Positions 7,888 through 19,334 are shown, counted from the stretch's first letter. The stretch is 64,000 nucleotides of DNA from Hoeflea marina (GCF_003182275.1 NZ_QGTR01000004.1:536166-600165), one strand, 5' to 3'. Numbers and translations: made by a program. The notes: generated by a model not told the origin, from the letters alone.

Positions 7888-8738
7888 GCATCGAGGGATT
7901 TGAGGATCGCCTGGCGGCGCTCAGGCCACGGCTTCATCGATATTGCGCCCGCATGACCGGATCGACTGTCGATGGGGAGGACGTGCTGCAGGATACAATC
8001 GTCAAGGCGCTCAGCGCACGGGCCGAAGGCGCCAAGGTGGACAATCTCGAAGGATGGTTGTTTCGCATCGCCCACAACACGAGCCTCGACCTGCTTCGCC
8101 GCCGGGCGCGCAGGACGATCGTTCCGCTTACGGAGGACCTGGAGGGAGCACCCATGCCCGAGACGGATATCGTCGCGGTCGGCTTCCAGACCTTTCTGAG
8201 GCTGCCCGAACTTCAGCGCTGCGCCGTGATCCTCAAGGATGTGCTGGGCCATTCGATCGACGAGATCGCCAGTATCGCCGGGTGCACGCCCGCTGCCGCC
8301 AAATCTGCGCTCCAACGCGGACGCGGGGCGCTGCGCCGGCTCGCGCAATTGCCGGCGGACACGCGGCTTCCGCTCATGCCCGATGCGGCGCGCCAGAAGA
8401 TGGCAGTCTTCGTCGACCTGTTCCGCACGGGCGACTTCGATACGATCCGTTCCATGCTTGCCGACGACGTGAAACTTGAACTGGTCAACCGTCTCAAATG
8501 GGATGGACGCGAAAAGATCGTCCCGTATTTCACCCGCTATGCAGAAGAAACGAGATGGCGGTTCGCCTTCGGGGCCGTCGATGGCCGCCCGGCCATGTTG
8601 GTCTTCGATCGTGATGCGATGGGAAAACCGTCGCATTTTGTGCTGCTCGAGTGGCGCAATGAACAGATCTCGGCGATCCGTGATTTCCTGTTCGCTCCCT
8701 ACGCGACCGAGGCAATGGATTGGGTGCGACTGGGCTAG
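7884..8738 (+). CDS. ECF-type RNA polymerase sigma factor with SnoaL-like C-terminal domain
   Basis: This protein of 284 residues has sigma region 2 (VDGEDVLQDTIVKAL, then WLFRIAHNTSLDLLRRRAR) and region 4 (LPELQRCAVILKDVLGHSIDEIA with a helix-turn-helix up to about residue 155). It continues for roughly 120 residues in an NTF2/SnoaL-like domain (FVDLFRTGDFDTIRSMLADDV). ECF factors with such tails, for example the ECF41 type, use the tail for regulation instead of a separate anti-sigma factor. No anti-sigma gene is adjacent here. The start ATG overlaps the stop of the hydrolase. An upstream in-frame start at 7686 is rejected because it lies inside the hydrolase gene. Confidence 0.9.
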   Translation: MSIEGFEDRLAALRPRLHRYCARMTGSTVDGEDVLQDTIVKALSARAEGAKVDNLEGWLFRIAHNTSLDLLRRRARRTIVPLTEDLEGAPMPETDIVAVGFQTFLRLPELQRCAVILKDVLGHSIDEIASIAGCTPAAAKSALQRGRGALRRLAQLPADTRLPLMPDAARQKMAVFVDLFRTGDFDTIRSMLADDVKLELVNRLKWDGREKIVPYFTRYAEETRWRFAFGAVDGRPAMLVFDRDAMGKPSHFVLLEWRNEQISAIRDFLFAPYATEAMDWVRLG

Positions 8739-8787
8739 CTTGGGGGCGAGACAATACCCGGCTTTCGCGGGGATTTCGCCCCCGCAG

Positions 8788-8816
8788 GCTTGACCCGACT
8801 GTCACAAACGGGCATC
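8788..8816 (+). promoter_or_regulatory. Possible degenerate Pho box upstream of pit
   Basis: Three 7-mers spaced by four bases occur here: GCTTGAC, CTGTCAC and GGGCATC. Only the central one closely matches the PhoB half-site CTGTCAT. Rhizobial pit genes are known to be repressed by PhoB under phosphate limitation, so a weak Pho box about 75-105 bases upstream would make sense. The match is poor. Confidence 0.25.
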
Positions 8817-8892
8817 GCCACGGCGACAGACCCCGCGGCCCGGGCTTCGCAATCTTGCCCCGCCACCGAGCCAGACCAGCAGGACACCGCCC

Positions 8893-10395
8893 ATGCCCGA
8901 TACATTGCGCAAGCCGACGCTCGACAAGGACTTGAACAAGTTCACCCGCATCGGCGAGGCCACCGGTTCGCTCAACCAGTTCTACGTCGCCCCGGGCCTG
9001 GCGCTGGTCTTCGTGGCGCTCTGCGCCGTCTTTGCCGCCGTCGCCGTCACCGGCCAGCCAGGCGCCGTCATCATTGTCGCCGCCGCCATCATCGGCGCCT
9101 ACATGGCGCTCAACATCGGCGCCAATGATGTCGCCAACAATGTCGGCCCCGCCGTCGGCGCCCGCGCCATGACGCTGGTCACCGCGCTGATCATCGCAGC
9201 CGTGTTCGAGAGCGCCGGCGCGCTGATTGCCGGCGGCGACGTGGTCTCCACCATTTCCAAGGGGATCATCGACCCGGCAGCGGTCAGCGATCCGGCGGTC
9301 TTCACCTCGGCGATGATGGCAGCCCTCGTCTCCTCGGCCATGTGGATTCATCTCGCCACCTGGCTCAAGGCGCCGGTCTCGACCACGCATTCGATCGTCG
9401 GCGGCGTCATGGGCGCGGGCATCGCCGCAGCCGGCGTCGACGCGGTCAACTGGCCGACCATGGGCGGGATTGCCGCAAGCTGGGTGATCTCGCCGTTCCT
9501 GGGCGGCATCATTGCTGCGGGCGTCCTCTATTTCATCAAGACCGCGATCATCTACCAGGACGACAAGATCGCCGCCGCCCGCCGCTGGGTGCCGGTGCTG
9601 ATTGCGGTCATGTCGGGGACGTTCGCCGCCTATCTGGCGCTCAAGGGCCTCAATCACGTGATGTCGATCAGCCTCGGCTTGGCCGTCGTCATCGGCATTG
9701 TCATCGGCGCCGGCAGCTGGCTTGTCGCCCGGCCGCTGGTGCGGCGCCAGTCGGAGGGACTGGAGAATCGCAACCAGTCGCTTCGGAAGCTCTTCGGCCT
9801 GCCACTGGTGTTTTCCGCGGCCCTCCTGTCATTCGCCCATGGCGCCAACGATGTTGCCAACGCCGTAGGCCCGCTGGCGGCCATCGTCCACACCGCAGAA
9901 CTCGGCGAAGTGGCGACCTCGGTGTACATTCCGCTGTGGGTGATGGCGGTGGGAGCGCTCGGCATCTCCATCGGCCTGCTGCTGTTCGGCCCGCGGCTGA
10001 TCCGCATGGTCGGCGACCAGATCACCAAGCTCAACCCGATGCGCGCCTTCTGCGTGGCGCTGTCGGCAGCCATCACCGTCATCGTCGCCTCGGCCTTCGG
10101 CCTGCCGGTAAGCTCCACCCATATCGCGGTGGGCGCCGTCTTCGGCGTCGGCTTCTTTCGTGAATGGTACACCGGCAATTCGCGCCGCCGCGCCGACTAT
10201 GTCACCCGCCACCATTTCGACAAGCCCGACGACGACGCCAAGGCAAGGAAGGGCGAAGACCAGCGCCGCCGGCTGCTGGTGCGGCGCTCGCATTTCCTCA
10301 CCATCATCGCCGCCTGGATCATCACCGTGCCGGCCGCAGCCTTGCTGTCGGGCGTGCTTTTCGTAATTATCAGGATGATGATCGTCAGCGGGTGA
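8893..10395 (+). CDS. pit: PiT family inorganic phosphate transporter
   Basis: This 500-residue polytopic membrane protein carries both PiT signature repeats: GANDVANNVGP near residue 76 and GANDVANAVGP near 318. Each repeat half also contains the PVSSTH/PVSTTHSIVGG motif. PiT proteins carry metal-phosphate complexes by proton or sodium symport with low affinity and high capacity. A hydrophilic N-terminus of about 30 residues and a charged cytoplasmic loop before the last helix (about residues 440-470) are present. No PhoU-like/DUF47 partner is adjacent. It is a single-gene unit after the sigma factor. Confidence 0.95.
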   Translation: MPDTLRKPTLDKDLNKFTRIGEATGSLNQFYVAPGLALVFVALCAVFAAVAVTGQPGAVIIVAAAIIGAYMALNIGANDVANNVGPAVGARAMTLVTALIIAAVFESAGALIAGGDVVSTISKGIIDPAAVSDPAVFTSAMMAALVSSAMWIHLATWLKAPVSTTHSIVGGVMGAGIAAAGVDAVNWPTMGGIAASWVISPFLGGIIAAGVLYFIKTAIIYQDDKIAAARRWVPVLIAVMSGTFAAYLALKGLNHVMSISLGLAVVIGIVIGAGSWLVARPLVRRQSEGLENRNQSLRKLFGLPLVFSAALLSFAHGANDVANAVGPLAAIVHTAELGEVATSVYIPLWVMAVGALGISIGLLLFGPRLIRMVGDQITKLNPMRAFCVALSAAITVIVASAFGLPVSSTHIAVGAVFGVGFFREWYTGNSRRRADYVTRHHFDKPDDDAKARKGEDQRRRLLVRRSHFLTIIAAWIITVPAAALLSGVLFVIIRMMIVSG

Positions 10396-10438
10396 ATATC
10401 GGCACCCGGCCGGCGAAAACATCGATGGTATGGATGAC

Positions 10439-10510
10439 TCTGCCCCCACCGGGAATCAGCGTCGCTGCGCTCGCTTCTCCCACCTGCCCTCAAACGGGAG
10501 GTGGAAAATG
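10439..10510. repeat. Second intergenic repeat family, copy 2
   Basis: This segment between pit and the MBL gene resembles the reverse complement of 4224-4285, sharing TGCCCCC, CTGCGC, CACCTG and GGGAGGTGGAAA in order. Its hairpin is more decayed than in the first copy. It may serve as a transcription end for the convergent neighbours, but no U-tract is seen. Confidence 0.4.
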
Positions 10511-10526
10511 TCTAGACTCCCCAGAC

Positions 10527-11372
10527 TTACACCTTGAACCGGAACGCTTCGCCGTCGCGGAGCACGTGGCCGGCGGTGGGGGCGGCGAAGTGGGTGCCTA
10601 TGACGAGGATCGGCTGGTCGGCCCATTCGGCGAAAAGCCGCGAGCGCGTCAGCACGGCAACTTCTGGATCAATGTCGGCAAGCGTCCAGTCGGGGTGGGC
10701 CATCTGGCAGGGGTGGTGCGTCATGTCGCCGGTGATGACCGCCCGCGCGCCCTCGGACTCGATCATCACGCTGACATGGCCCGGTGTGTGGCCTGTGGAC
10801 GGCACCAGCCGGATCTCCGGCGAGATGACGTGGTCCTGCTCGACCAGCTCGACGAGGCCCGCGTCGAAGACCGGCTTGATGCTGTCGCCCATCGCCGCCT
10901 TCTGCTCCTCCTCATCGATATCCTTCCAGAATTCATATTCCTGCCGGCCGATGAGGTAGCGCGCCTTCGGAAAGGTGGGCACCCATTTGCCGTTCTCCAG
11001 CATCGTGTTCCAGCCGATGTGATCGACATCGAGATGGGTGCAGACCACGGCGTCGACGCCATCGCGCGACCAGCCGGCCTCGCCGAGATGCTCGAGGAAT
11101 TGCGTCGACAGCGGCTCGCCGCCGGTGAATTCGCGTGGCCGGTCGTTACCGACGCAGGTGTCGACGACCAGCCGCATCCCCGGTGCCTCGACCAGCAGCG
11201 CGTGAACGCTGAGATGCAGCGTGGCATCGTCATCGCTGACAAAATGCGGATAGAGCCAGGGCAGCTTGCGCAACGCTTCAGGCGTGGCCTGCGCGATCAC
11301 CGTCGCCGGCACCGGCAGATCCATCTCGACGATGCGGGTGATTTTCACCCTCCCCACTTGCCAACTCAGCAT
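10527..11372 (-). CDS. MBL-fold metallo-hydrolase
   Basis: This 281-residue metallo-beta-lactamase-fold protein has the metal-binding motif THLDVDHIGW (HxxxDH, residues about 112-119), the later histidine in STGHTPGH, the aspartate in ITGDMTHHP, and the final histidine in IGTHFAAPT. The size and motifs resemble AttM/AiiB-like or YtnP-like hydrolases, a group that includes lactonases, but the substrate cannot be assigned. An AGAGGAGC ribosome binding site precedes ATG 11372. No partner gene is coupled to it. Confidence 0.9.
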   Translation of the reverse strand: MLSWQVGRVKITRIVEMDLPVPATVIAQATPEALRKLPWLYPHFVSDDDATLHLSVHALLVEAPGMRLVVDTCVGNDRPREFTGGEPLSTQFLEHLGEAGWSRDGVDAVVCTHLDVDHIGWNTMLENGKWVPTFPKARYLIGRQEYEFWKDIDEEEQKAAMGDSIKPVFDAGLVELVEQDHVISPEIRLVPSTGHTPGHVSVMIESEGARAVITGDMTHHPCQMAHPDWTLADIDPEVAVLTRSRLFAEWADQPILVIGTHFAAPTAGHVLRDGEAFRFKV

Positions 11373-11450
11373 CGCGATTGCTCCTCTTCACTCACGGTTT
11401 GATCGGTCCAGATTTTCGGCGCTCCACGCCCGGTTTGCGTGGAACCGCGC

Positions 11451-11981
11451 TCACGCCGGCACATAGGTCAGTCGTATTGCAGACTCGCCGATCCGTTCGC
11501 TGGCCACGAGACTGAGCGGCGGAGGAGGAGCGGCGAAGTACGGCTTGCCGCCGCCAAGAACGGCGGGGTGCAGGTAGATCTGGTATTCATCGACAAGCCC
11601 GAGCGCCGTCAGGCTCGCAGCCAGTTCCGGCCCGGCAATTTCGATGTCGCCATGGAGCCGCTCTTTCAGCCCCCGCATCACGGCTTCGAGGTCATCCGAA
11701 ACAAGCGTGGCGTTGGGCCCGACCGAGGCGAGCGTGCGCGACACAACCCATTTGGGACGGCTGCGCCACGCATCGGCATACTCGGCCAGATCATCATCCC
11801 ATTCCGGGTGGTCGTCGTCCCAGTAGCGCATCACCTCGTACATGCGCCGCCCGTACACCATCCCTGCCCCGTCGCGCACCTGCTCGATGAAATGCCGGAA
11901 CAGCACCCGGTCTGGCATGAATCCGTCGTGATCGACATAGCCGTCGAGCGACTGGTTCAATCCGAAGACGAACTTGGCCAT
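11451..11981 (-). CDS. Dihydrofolate reductase family protein (RibD C-terminal-like)
   Basis: This 176-residue protein has the fold signature of the RibD-C/YyaP family: a start with FVFGLNQSLDGYVDH, then MVYGRRMYEVMRYW, and IEIAGPELAASLTALGLVDEYQIYLHPAVLGGGKPYF at the end. Members are NADPH-dependent reductases or orphans; a true folate role is unlikely. The start at 11981 has AGGAGG eight bases upstream. It is divergent from an HxlR regulator starting at 12105, a common pairing that suggests control by that regulator. Confidence 0.9.
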   Translation of the reverse strand: MAKFVFGLNQSLDGYVDHDGFMPDRVLFRHFIEQVRDGAGMVYGRRMYEVMRYWDDDHPEWDDDLAEYADAWRSRPKWVVSRTLASVGPNATLVSDDLEAVMRGLKERLHGDIEIAGPELAASLTALGLVDEYQIYLHPAVLGGGKPYFAAPPPPLSLVASERIGESAIRLTYVPA

Positions 11982-12104
11982 GCGATGCCTCCTGTCCACC
12001 GGCGGCGATCCAGCGACCGCCTTCATCCGCGCCATGCAATGTGCTAGCAATCTGTCCCGCGAGGAACCACTACTATTTTGCAACCAGTCTGACGGAGGAT
12101 GTCG

Positions 12105-12608
12105 ATGAACCGGCGCCGCTCGGGATGCCCGATCAACCTGACGCTTGAAACCTTCGGCGACCGCTGGAGCCTGATCATCATCCGCGACATCATGTTCGGC
12201 GGGCGGCGCCGGAGCTTCCGCTCCCTGCTCACCGAAAGCATCGAGGGGATCGCCTCCAACATCCTTGCCGACCGGCTCAAGCGCCTGACGGCCAACGGCC
12301 TGCTTTGGCGCTGCGGAGATCCGGGCCACAGGCAGAAGGCCATCTACTCCCTGACCGAGAAGGCAATCGGCCTTGTACCATTGATGGCGGCGATGGGCAG
12401 TTGGGGGCTGCGCCACACTCATGCTTCGCCGGAGCTCGCAATCCGGGCAAGGATTCTGGAGGACGGCGGGCCACAGATGTGGTCCCGGTTGATGGAGGAA
12501 CTGGCGCATATCCATCTGGGCGCCCCGCCGCCGGAAGTGCCTGTGCTGGCCGGGATGCAATCTGCCTACGAGACCGCGGTGGCCGGAAGCACCTCTGCGC
12601 GGCTGTGA
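12105..12608 (+). CDS. HxlR family transcriptional regulator
   Basis: This protein of about 167 residues has the HxlR winged helix: CPINLTLETFGDRWSLIIIRDIMFG at residues 8-32, then the recognition helix region with IASNILADRLKRLTANGLL and the wing YSLTEKAIGLVPLM. HxlR proteins often sense oxidised or electrophilic compounds through an N-terminal cysteine; Cys 8 is in that position. ATG 12105 is preferred over ATG 12099 because the GGAGG at 12094-12098 abuts the first and is six bases from the second. It is divergent from the DHFR-like gene. Confidence 0.92.
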   Translation: MNRRRSGCPINLTLETFGDRWSLIIIRDIMFGGRRRSFRSLLTESIEGIASNILADRLKRLTANGLLWRCGDPGHRQKAIYSLTEKAIGLVPLMAAMGSWGLRHTHASPELAIRARILEDGGPQMWSRLMEELAHIHLGAPPPEVPVLAGMQSAYETAVAGSTSARL

Positions 12609-12713
12609 GCCCAAACGCAGGAATTGCCTGGCCCGGGCGGAAAGCCGCTGGGCACCCGAAGTGCGGAACGACCACCTCTCCTCGTGTGGGACAAGAGGAC
12701 AAAGGACGGCGCC

Positions 12714-14918
<2,205 letters not shown>

Positions 14919-14951
14919 TTAAGATTTCCTTGCCATGATGCAGGTTGGCCA

Positions 14952-14999
14952 ATGCACGTCGCCCGAATGTGTGCGGCGGTTCGGAATCACGACATGCAT
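14952..14999. repeat. Dispersed palindromic repeat, copy 2
   Basis: This 48-bp element matches the reverse complement of 273-321 with about eight differences and one gap. Its outer inverted repeat is ATGCACGTC and GACATGCAT. It lies between the divergent ligA and the hypothetical gene at 15035, 35 bases before that start, where it could influence the leader. Confidence 0.75.
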
Positions 15000-15034
15000 A
15001 TCGAGAAGAGCCGAAGCGGCAGGAAAGCAGTGCC

Positions 15035-15652
15035 ATGATCCTCGCATCAACGAGTTCCACCGCGCCCAGGCCGGCGCCCGAACGGGTCGCTTCGGCCGCA
15101 ATGTCCGCAAGCGGCGTCGCGGACGCCGACCCGTCCGATCCGCTGGCGCAGCTCGAGGATTTCGTCGAATCCGCCGCCCGCAGCCGCAAGGCCTTTGCCG
15201 AGGACCGGCTCAAATTCCTGGGCGAGCAGATGACGAAGCTGTCGCTGTTCAACCTGGCGCCGGGCTTTCTCGTCGATCACACCGCCCGCATGGCCCGCGA
15301 ACTCGAATCGGCCGCCGGCGATTTCGCCGGTTCGGTCCGCACGCTGGCCGGTACCGAACAGGATTCCGGCGCAGCCGCGCCGTCACAGCTTCCGCAGTCC
15401 TATCTGGACATCCTCGACGGCAGCATCGGCAGCGGCAGCGTCAAGCTGTCCAGCGAGGACGAGGAGACCGCCGTCCGCTTCATGAACACCGCCGAACAGC
15501 TCCGCTTCATCGCCGAACTGGCAGCTTCCGATCAGGACGGGCGGGCCGACATCTGGGGATCGGCCGACAGCGCCCGCGACGCCACCGCCCGGGTGACCGG
15601 CATCATGCTCGGCCTTGAAGGCCCGGGCGCGTTCGTCAGGACCTTCGGATAG
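15035..15652 (+). CDS. Conserved-looking hypothetical protein, soluble
   Basis: This 205-residue protein has no recognised domain. The first 40 residues are low-complexity Ala/Ser/Pro. A helical core follows (DPLAQLEDFVESAARSRKA, FLGEQMTKLSLFNLAPGF) and an acidic middle. The last third (TAVRFMNTAEQLRFIAELA) looks like folded helix. No signal peptide or membrane segment is present. The start at 15035 is preferred over 14945 because the upstream part overlaps the palindromic repeat and has no ribosome binding site. It is convergent with recN, only three bases apart at their stops. Confidence 0.75.
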   Translation: MILASTSSTAPRPAPERVASAAMSASGVADADPSDPLAQLEDFVESAARSRKAFAEDRLKFLGEQMTKLSLFNLAPGFLVDHTARMARELESAAGDFAGSVRTLAGTEQDSGAAAPSQLPQSYLDILDGSIGSGSVKLSSEDEETAVRFMNTAEQLRFIAELAASDQDGRADIWGSADSARDATARVTGIMLGLEGPGAFVRTFG

Positions 15653-15655
15653 GTC

Positions 15656-17329
15656 TCAGTCGGCTCCGGCGAGAAGGCTTGCCGCGGCCGCCCTCGCCTC
15701 CTCGGTGATGCTGGCGCCCGCCAGCATGCGCGCGATTTCCTCGCGCCGGCCGTCGTCGTCCATGGTGCTGACGCGAGTCGCCACCGAGCCGGAGCCATCC
15801 GCATTGAGCCCCTTGGCAATCAGCAGATGCGTGGCGGCGCGCGCAGCCACCTGCGGCGCGTGGGTGACCGAGAGCACCTGCACGGTGGAGGCAAGACGTT
15901 TCAACCGCTGGCCGATGGCATCGGCCACCGCGCCGCCCACTCCGGTGTCGATCTCGTCGAAGACCAGCGTCGGCGCCGATCCGCGGTCCGCCAGCGCCAC
16001 CTTCAGCGCCAGCAGGAAGCGCGACAGCTCGCCGCCGGACGCCACCTTCATGATCGGCCCGGGACGGGTGCCCGGATTGGTGCGAACGTGGAATTCGATC
16101 GTGTCGATGCCGGAGGCCGACGCCCTGTCGGGATCGGTCTCGATCATCACCAGGAACTCGGCCCGCTCCAGCCTGAGAGCCGGCAGTTCCGCCATCACCG
16201 CCCGCGCCAGCGCATCGGCGGTGTGATGCCGGAGTTCGGACAGCGCCGTCGCTGCCTGCAGAAAGGCCGTCCGGTTCTCCCCGACCCGCAACTCCATCTG
16301 CGCCAGCCGCTCCTCGCCGGCATCAAGATCGGCAAGATCTCCGATCATGGTGGCGGCAAGCTCGGCCAGCGTATCGACGGGCACATTGTACTTGCGCGCC
16401 GCGGCCCGCAGCGCAAACAGCCGCTCCTCGGTCACCTCGAGATCGCGCGGATTGAAATCCGCAGCACGCATGGCGGCTTCCACAGCCGTCTGCGCCTCGG
16501 CGATCGCATTCATCGCTTGCGACAGCGCCTCGACCGTGTCGTTGAGCAGCCCCGGCACGTCGGCGGCCTTGCGCTCGAGCCGCCTGAGCAGCCCGCTGAT
16601 CACCGGAGCCGGCGACCCCTGGCCGTTGAGCACCTCGTTGGCCTCGTTGATGTCGCTGGCGATCTTCTCCGACTTCATCATCAGCGACCGTTTCTCGGCC
16701 AGTTCTTCCTCTTCTCCGTCGCGTGGCGAGAGCCGCTCGAGCTCTTCCACCGACGAGCGCAGCCAGTCGGCATCACGTGCCGCCTTCTCCACCTTGGCGC
16801 GCTGCGCCTTCAGCGCCCGCTCCGCCTCGCGCCAGGCCTCGTGCAGCCGCGCCAGCCCGGCCGCGGTCTCGGTGAGACCGCCGAAGGCGTCGAGCAGCGT
16901 GCGGTGGGCGTCCATGTCGACCAGCGCGCGGTCGTCGTGCTGGCCGTGGATCTCGACCAGCATCTGCCCCGCGTCGCGCATCAGGGCGACGCTGGCCGGC
17001 TGGTCGTTGATGAAAACCCGGGTGCGGCCGTCGGCGCTCTGCATGCGGCGGAAGACGAGGTCGCCCTCGTCATCGATGCCGTTGCCGCGGATCAGCCTGC
17101 GCGCCGGATGATCGATGCCGACATCGAAGACCGCGGTGACCTGGCCGCGTTCGGCGCCCTGGCGCACGAGGCTGCCGTCGCCGCGGCCGCCGAGCGCCAG
17201 CGACAGGCTGTCGAGAAGGATGGATTTGCCTGCGCCGGTCTCGCCGGTCAGGACCGAGAGTCCGGCGTGAAATTCGAGATCGAGGCGCTCGATCAGAACG
17301 ATGTCACGAATCGACAGCTGGACAAGCAT
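15656..17329 (-). CDS. recN: DNA repair protein RecN
   Basis: This 557-residue SMC-like ATPase has Walker A GETGAGKS at residues 29-36, a long central coiled coil, the signature GGELSRFLLALKVAL, and Walker B VFDEIDTGVGG near the C-terminus. RecN acts early in double-strand break repair, holding DNA ends or sisters together. MLVQLSIRDIV at 17329 is the family start; a longer frame to 17380 would run into bamD. It lies 11 bases after bamD and is probably co-transcribed. No LexA box was noticed before it. Confidence 0.96.
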   Translation of the reverse strand: MLVQLSIRDIVLIERLDLEFHAGLSVLTGETGAGKSILLDSLSLALGGRGDGSLVRQGAERGQVTAVFDVGIDHPARRLIRGNGIDDEGDLVFRRMQSADGRTRVFINDQPASVALMRDAGQMLVEIHGQHDDRALVDMDAHRTLLDAFGGLTETAAGLARLHEAWREAERALKAQRAKVEKAARDADWLRSSVEELERLSPRDGEEEELAEKRSLMMKSEKIASDINEANEVLNGQGSPAPVISGLLRRLERKAADVPGLLNDTVEALSQAMNAIAEAQTAVEAAMRAADFNPRDLEVTEERLFALRAAARKYNVPVDTLAELAATMIGDLADLDAGEERLAQMELRVGENRTAFLQAATALSELRHHTADALARAVMAELPALRLERAEFLVMIETDPDRASASGIDTIEFHVRTNPGTRPGPIMKVASGGELSRFLLALKVALADRGSAPTLVFDEIDTGVGGAVADAIGQRLKRLASTVQVLSVTHAPQVAARAATHLLIAKGLNADGSGSVATRVSTMDDDGRREEIARMLAGASITEEARAAAASLLAGAD

Positions 17330-17340
17330 GACCGCCCGTT

Positions 17341-18207
17341 TCAGGCGCCGACGAGGCGCGCTCCCGCACGCGAAATCCACGAGCCCTTGTTTTCACGCGG
17401 CTCCAGGCCGCCTGTCTTCAGGAGCTTGTAGGAATCGGCGTACCATTGGGAGTCGGGGTAATTGTGGCCCAGCACCGCCGCCGCCGTCTGCGCTTCGCTG
17501 GTCAGGCCCATGGCGTAATAGGTCTCGGTGAGGCGGGCCAACGCCTCCTCGATCTGCCGGGTGTTGGGATATTGCTCCACCACGAGCCGGAAGCGGTTGG
17601 CCGCGGCAACGAATTCCTTGCGCTCGAGATAGTAGCGGCCGATCTGCATTTCCTTGCCGGCGAGCTGGTCGCGGGCAAAGCGCAGCTTGGTCTGGGAGTC
17701 CTCGACATATTCGGAATCCGGAAACCGCTCGATCACCTCGGTGAAGGCGGCGATGGCGCGCGCCGAGGTGCGCTGGTCGCGCGTCACGTCCGGGATCTGC
17801 CGGAAATAGGCCAGGCCGACGATGTACTGCGCATAGGCCGCGTCGGCGTCGCCGGGATAGAGGCTGAGATAGCGCGAGGCGGCATTGATGGCCTCCGCAT
17901 ACTGGCCCTGACGGTAGTTGACGAAGGCGTTCATCACCATCGCCTTGCGGGCGTACTCGGAATAGGGATGCTGGCGGTCGATCGCGTCGAACTTGCGCCC
18001 GGCCTCGGTCAATTGGCCGGCATTGAGGTTGGCGAGACCCTCGTTGTAGAGCACGTCCGCGGGATCGATGGTCTGGACATAGGCGGTGATGTCGATGTCC
18101 GGATCGCTCTGGCAACCGCCCAACAGCGACGCGACGCCGATAAATCCAGCCGCGGCAAAGGCGATACGCATGCCGCGCCGCTGTCCGTCAAAACCCGAGA
18201 ACACCAT
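17341..18207 (-). CDS. bamD: Outer membrane assembly lipoprotein BamD
   Basis: This 288-residue lipoprotein has an N-terminal signal with lipobox LLGGC (Cys about 32), then TPR-like repeats. These include the BamD/ComL motifs [39 protein letters not shown] and [11 protein letters not shown]. BamD is the essential partner of BamA in beta-barrel insertion at the outer membrane. The start at 18207 has GAGAGG upstream. Its position between lpxC and recN is the usual alphaproteobacterial arrangement. Confidence 0.96.
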   Translation of the reverse strand: MVFSGFDGQRRGMRIAFAAAGFIGVASLLGGCQSDPDIDITAYVQTIDPADVLYNEGLANLNAGQLTEAGRKFDAIDRQHPYSEYARKAMVMNAFVNYRQGQYAEAINAASRYLSLYPGDADAAYAQYIVGLAYFRQIPDVTRDQRTSARAIAAFTEVIERFPDSEYVEDSQTKLRFARDQLAGKEMQIGRYYLERKEFVAAANRFRLVVEQYPNTRQIEEALARLTETYYAMGLTSEAQTAAAVLGHNYPDSQWYADSYKLLKTGGLEPRENKGSWISRAGARLVGA

Positions 18208-18368
18208 CTGCAAACCTCTCAAGAGCCGGGCAGCGAAATCGCCGCACGGTCGATCAACCGCGTTTCTAGCCGGAAACGCCGTACATTCGCAATGTCATGA
18301 TGGCGCTTTGCCGCAAATTTGTGGCACGGCCCCGGACAAACAAAGTATTGCCGGCTTCGGGAAGAGGA

Positions 18369-19334
18369 TCAGACCGACCAGGGGGCGAACACCGGAGCGC
18401 TGACGGCAACCAGTTCGCCATGGCGAACGGAGTTGCGCCGGGCCGGAGCCTCGACCACGTCATAGGCATTCGAATCGGCCAGCAGCGCCCGCAGCGCCAT
18501 GGCGTTGAGCCTGTGCCCGCCGCGATAGGACCGGTAGCAGCCGATGAACTGAGCGCCGGCCAGCGCCAGATCGCCCACGGCGTCGAGCGTCTTGTGCCGG
18601 ACGAACTCATCGCGGTAGCGCAGGCCTTCGATGTTGATGACCTTGTCATCATCCGAGATCACGACGGAGTTCTCCAGCGACGAGCCGAGCGCATGGCCCG
18701 AAGCCCAGAGCCGCTCGACGTCGCGCATGAAGCCGAATGTGCGGGCGCGCGCGAGTTCGCGGCGGAACGTGTCGGCCGTGACCTCGCCCTTCCAGGACTG
18801 GCGGCCGATCAGCGGCGTGTCGAAATCGATGTCGATCTCGAAGCGCGTGCCATTGTGCGGCGTGAACTCGGCCCAGGACCCGCCCATCTCGATGCGGACG
18901 GGCTTGGTGACGCGGATGTAGCGGCGCTTGACGGCATGGGCGGTCAGGCCGGCGCTGTCGAAGGCCTCGATGAACACGGCGGCGCTGCCGTCCATGATCG
19001 GGACTTCGCCCGCGTCGATGTCGATGGCGACATTGTCGATGCCCATCGCATAGAGAGCGGCCATCAGATGCTCGACCGTGGCGATCGACCGGTCGGGTGC
19101 CTTGCCGAGCAGCGTGCACAGGTCGGTGGAGCCAACCTGGGACGACACCGCGCGGACGCTGACGACGTCGCCGTTGTCAAGCGAGCGATTGAAAACGATG
19201 CCTGTATCGGGATCGGCGGGATGAAAGCTGATCGAGACGTTCTCACCCGAATGCACGCCAATGCCGGACAAGGTTGTTGAACGCGCGATCGTGGTTTGAT
19301 AGCCGACTACGTCGATACCCATAAGGTTCGCCAT
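18369..19334 (-). CDS. lpxC: UDP-3-O-acyl-N-acetylglucosamine deacetylase LpxC
   Basis: This protein of about 321 residues catalyses the committed step of lipid A synthesis. It shows TTLSGIGVHSGENVSI, the zinc ligand motif TVEHLMAALYAMGIDN, and FVRHKTLDAVGDLALAG with the second histidine and aspartate. GGHRLNAMALRALL lies near the end. ATG 19334 is chosen; ATG 19322 four codons later is equally close to family starts. It has its own upstream region after the ftsZ terminator, so it is likely transcribed separately from ftsZ. Confidence 0.97.
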   Translation of the reverse strand: MANLMGIDVVGYQTTIARSTTLSGIGVHSGENVSISFHPADPDTGIVFNRSLDNGDVVSVRAVSSQVGSTDLCTLLGKAPDRSIATVEHLMAALYAMGIDNVAIDIDAGEVPIMDGSAAVFIEAFDSAGLTAHAVKRRYIRVTKPVRIEMGGSWAEFTPHNGTRFEIDIDFDTPLIGRQSWKGEVTADTFRRELARARTFGFMRDVERLWASGHALGSSLENSVVISDDDKVINIEGLRYRDEFVRHKTLDAVGDLALAGAQFIGCYRSYRGGHRLNAMALRALLADSNAYDVVEAPARRNSVRHGELVAVSAPVFAPWSV

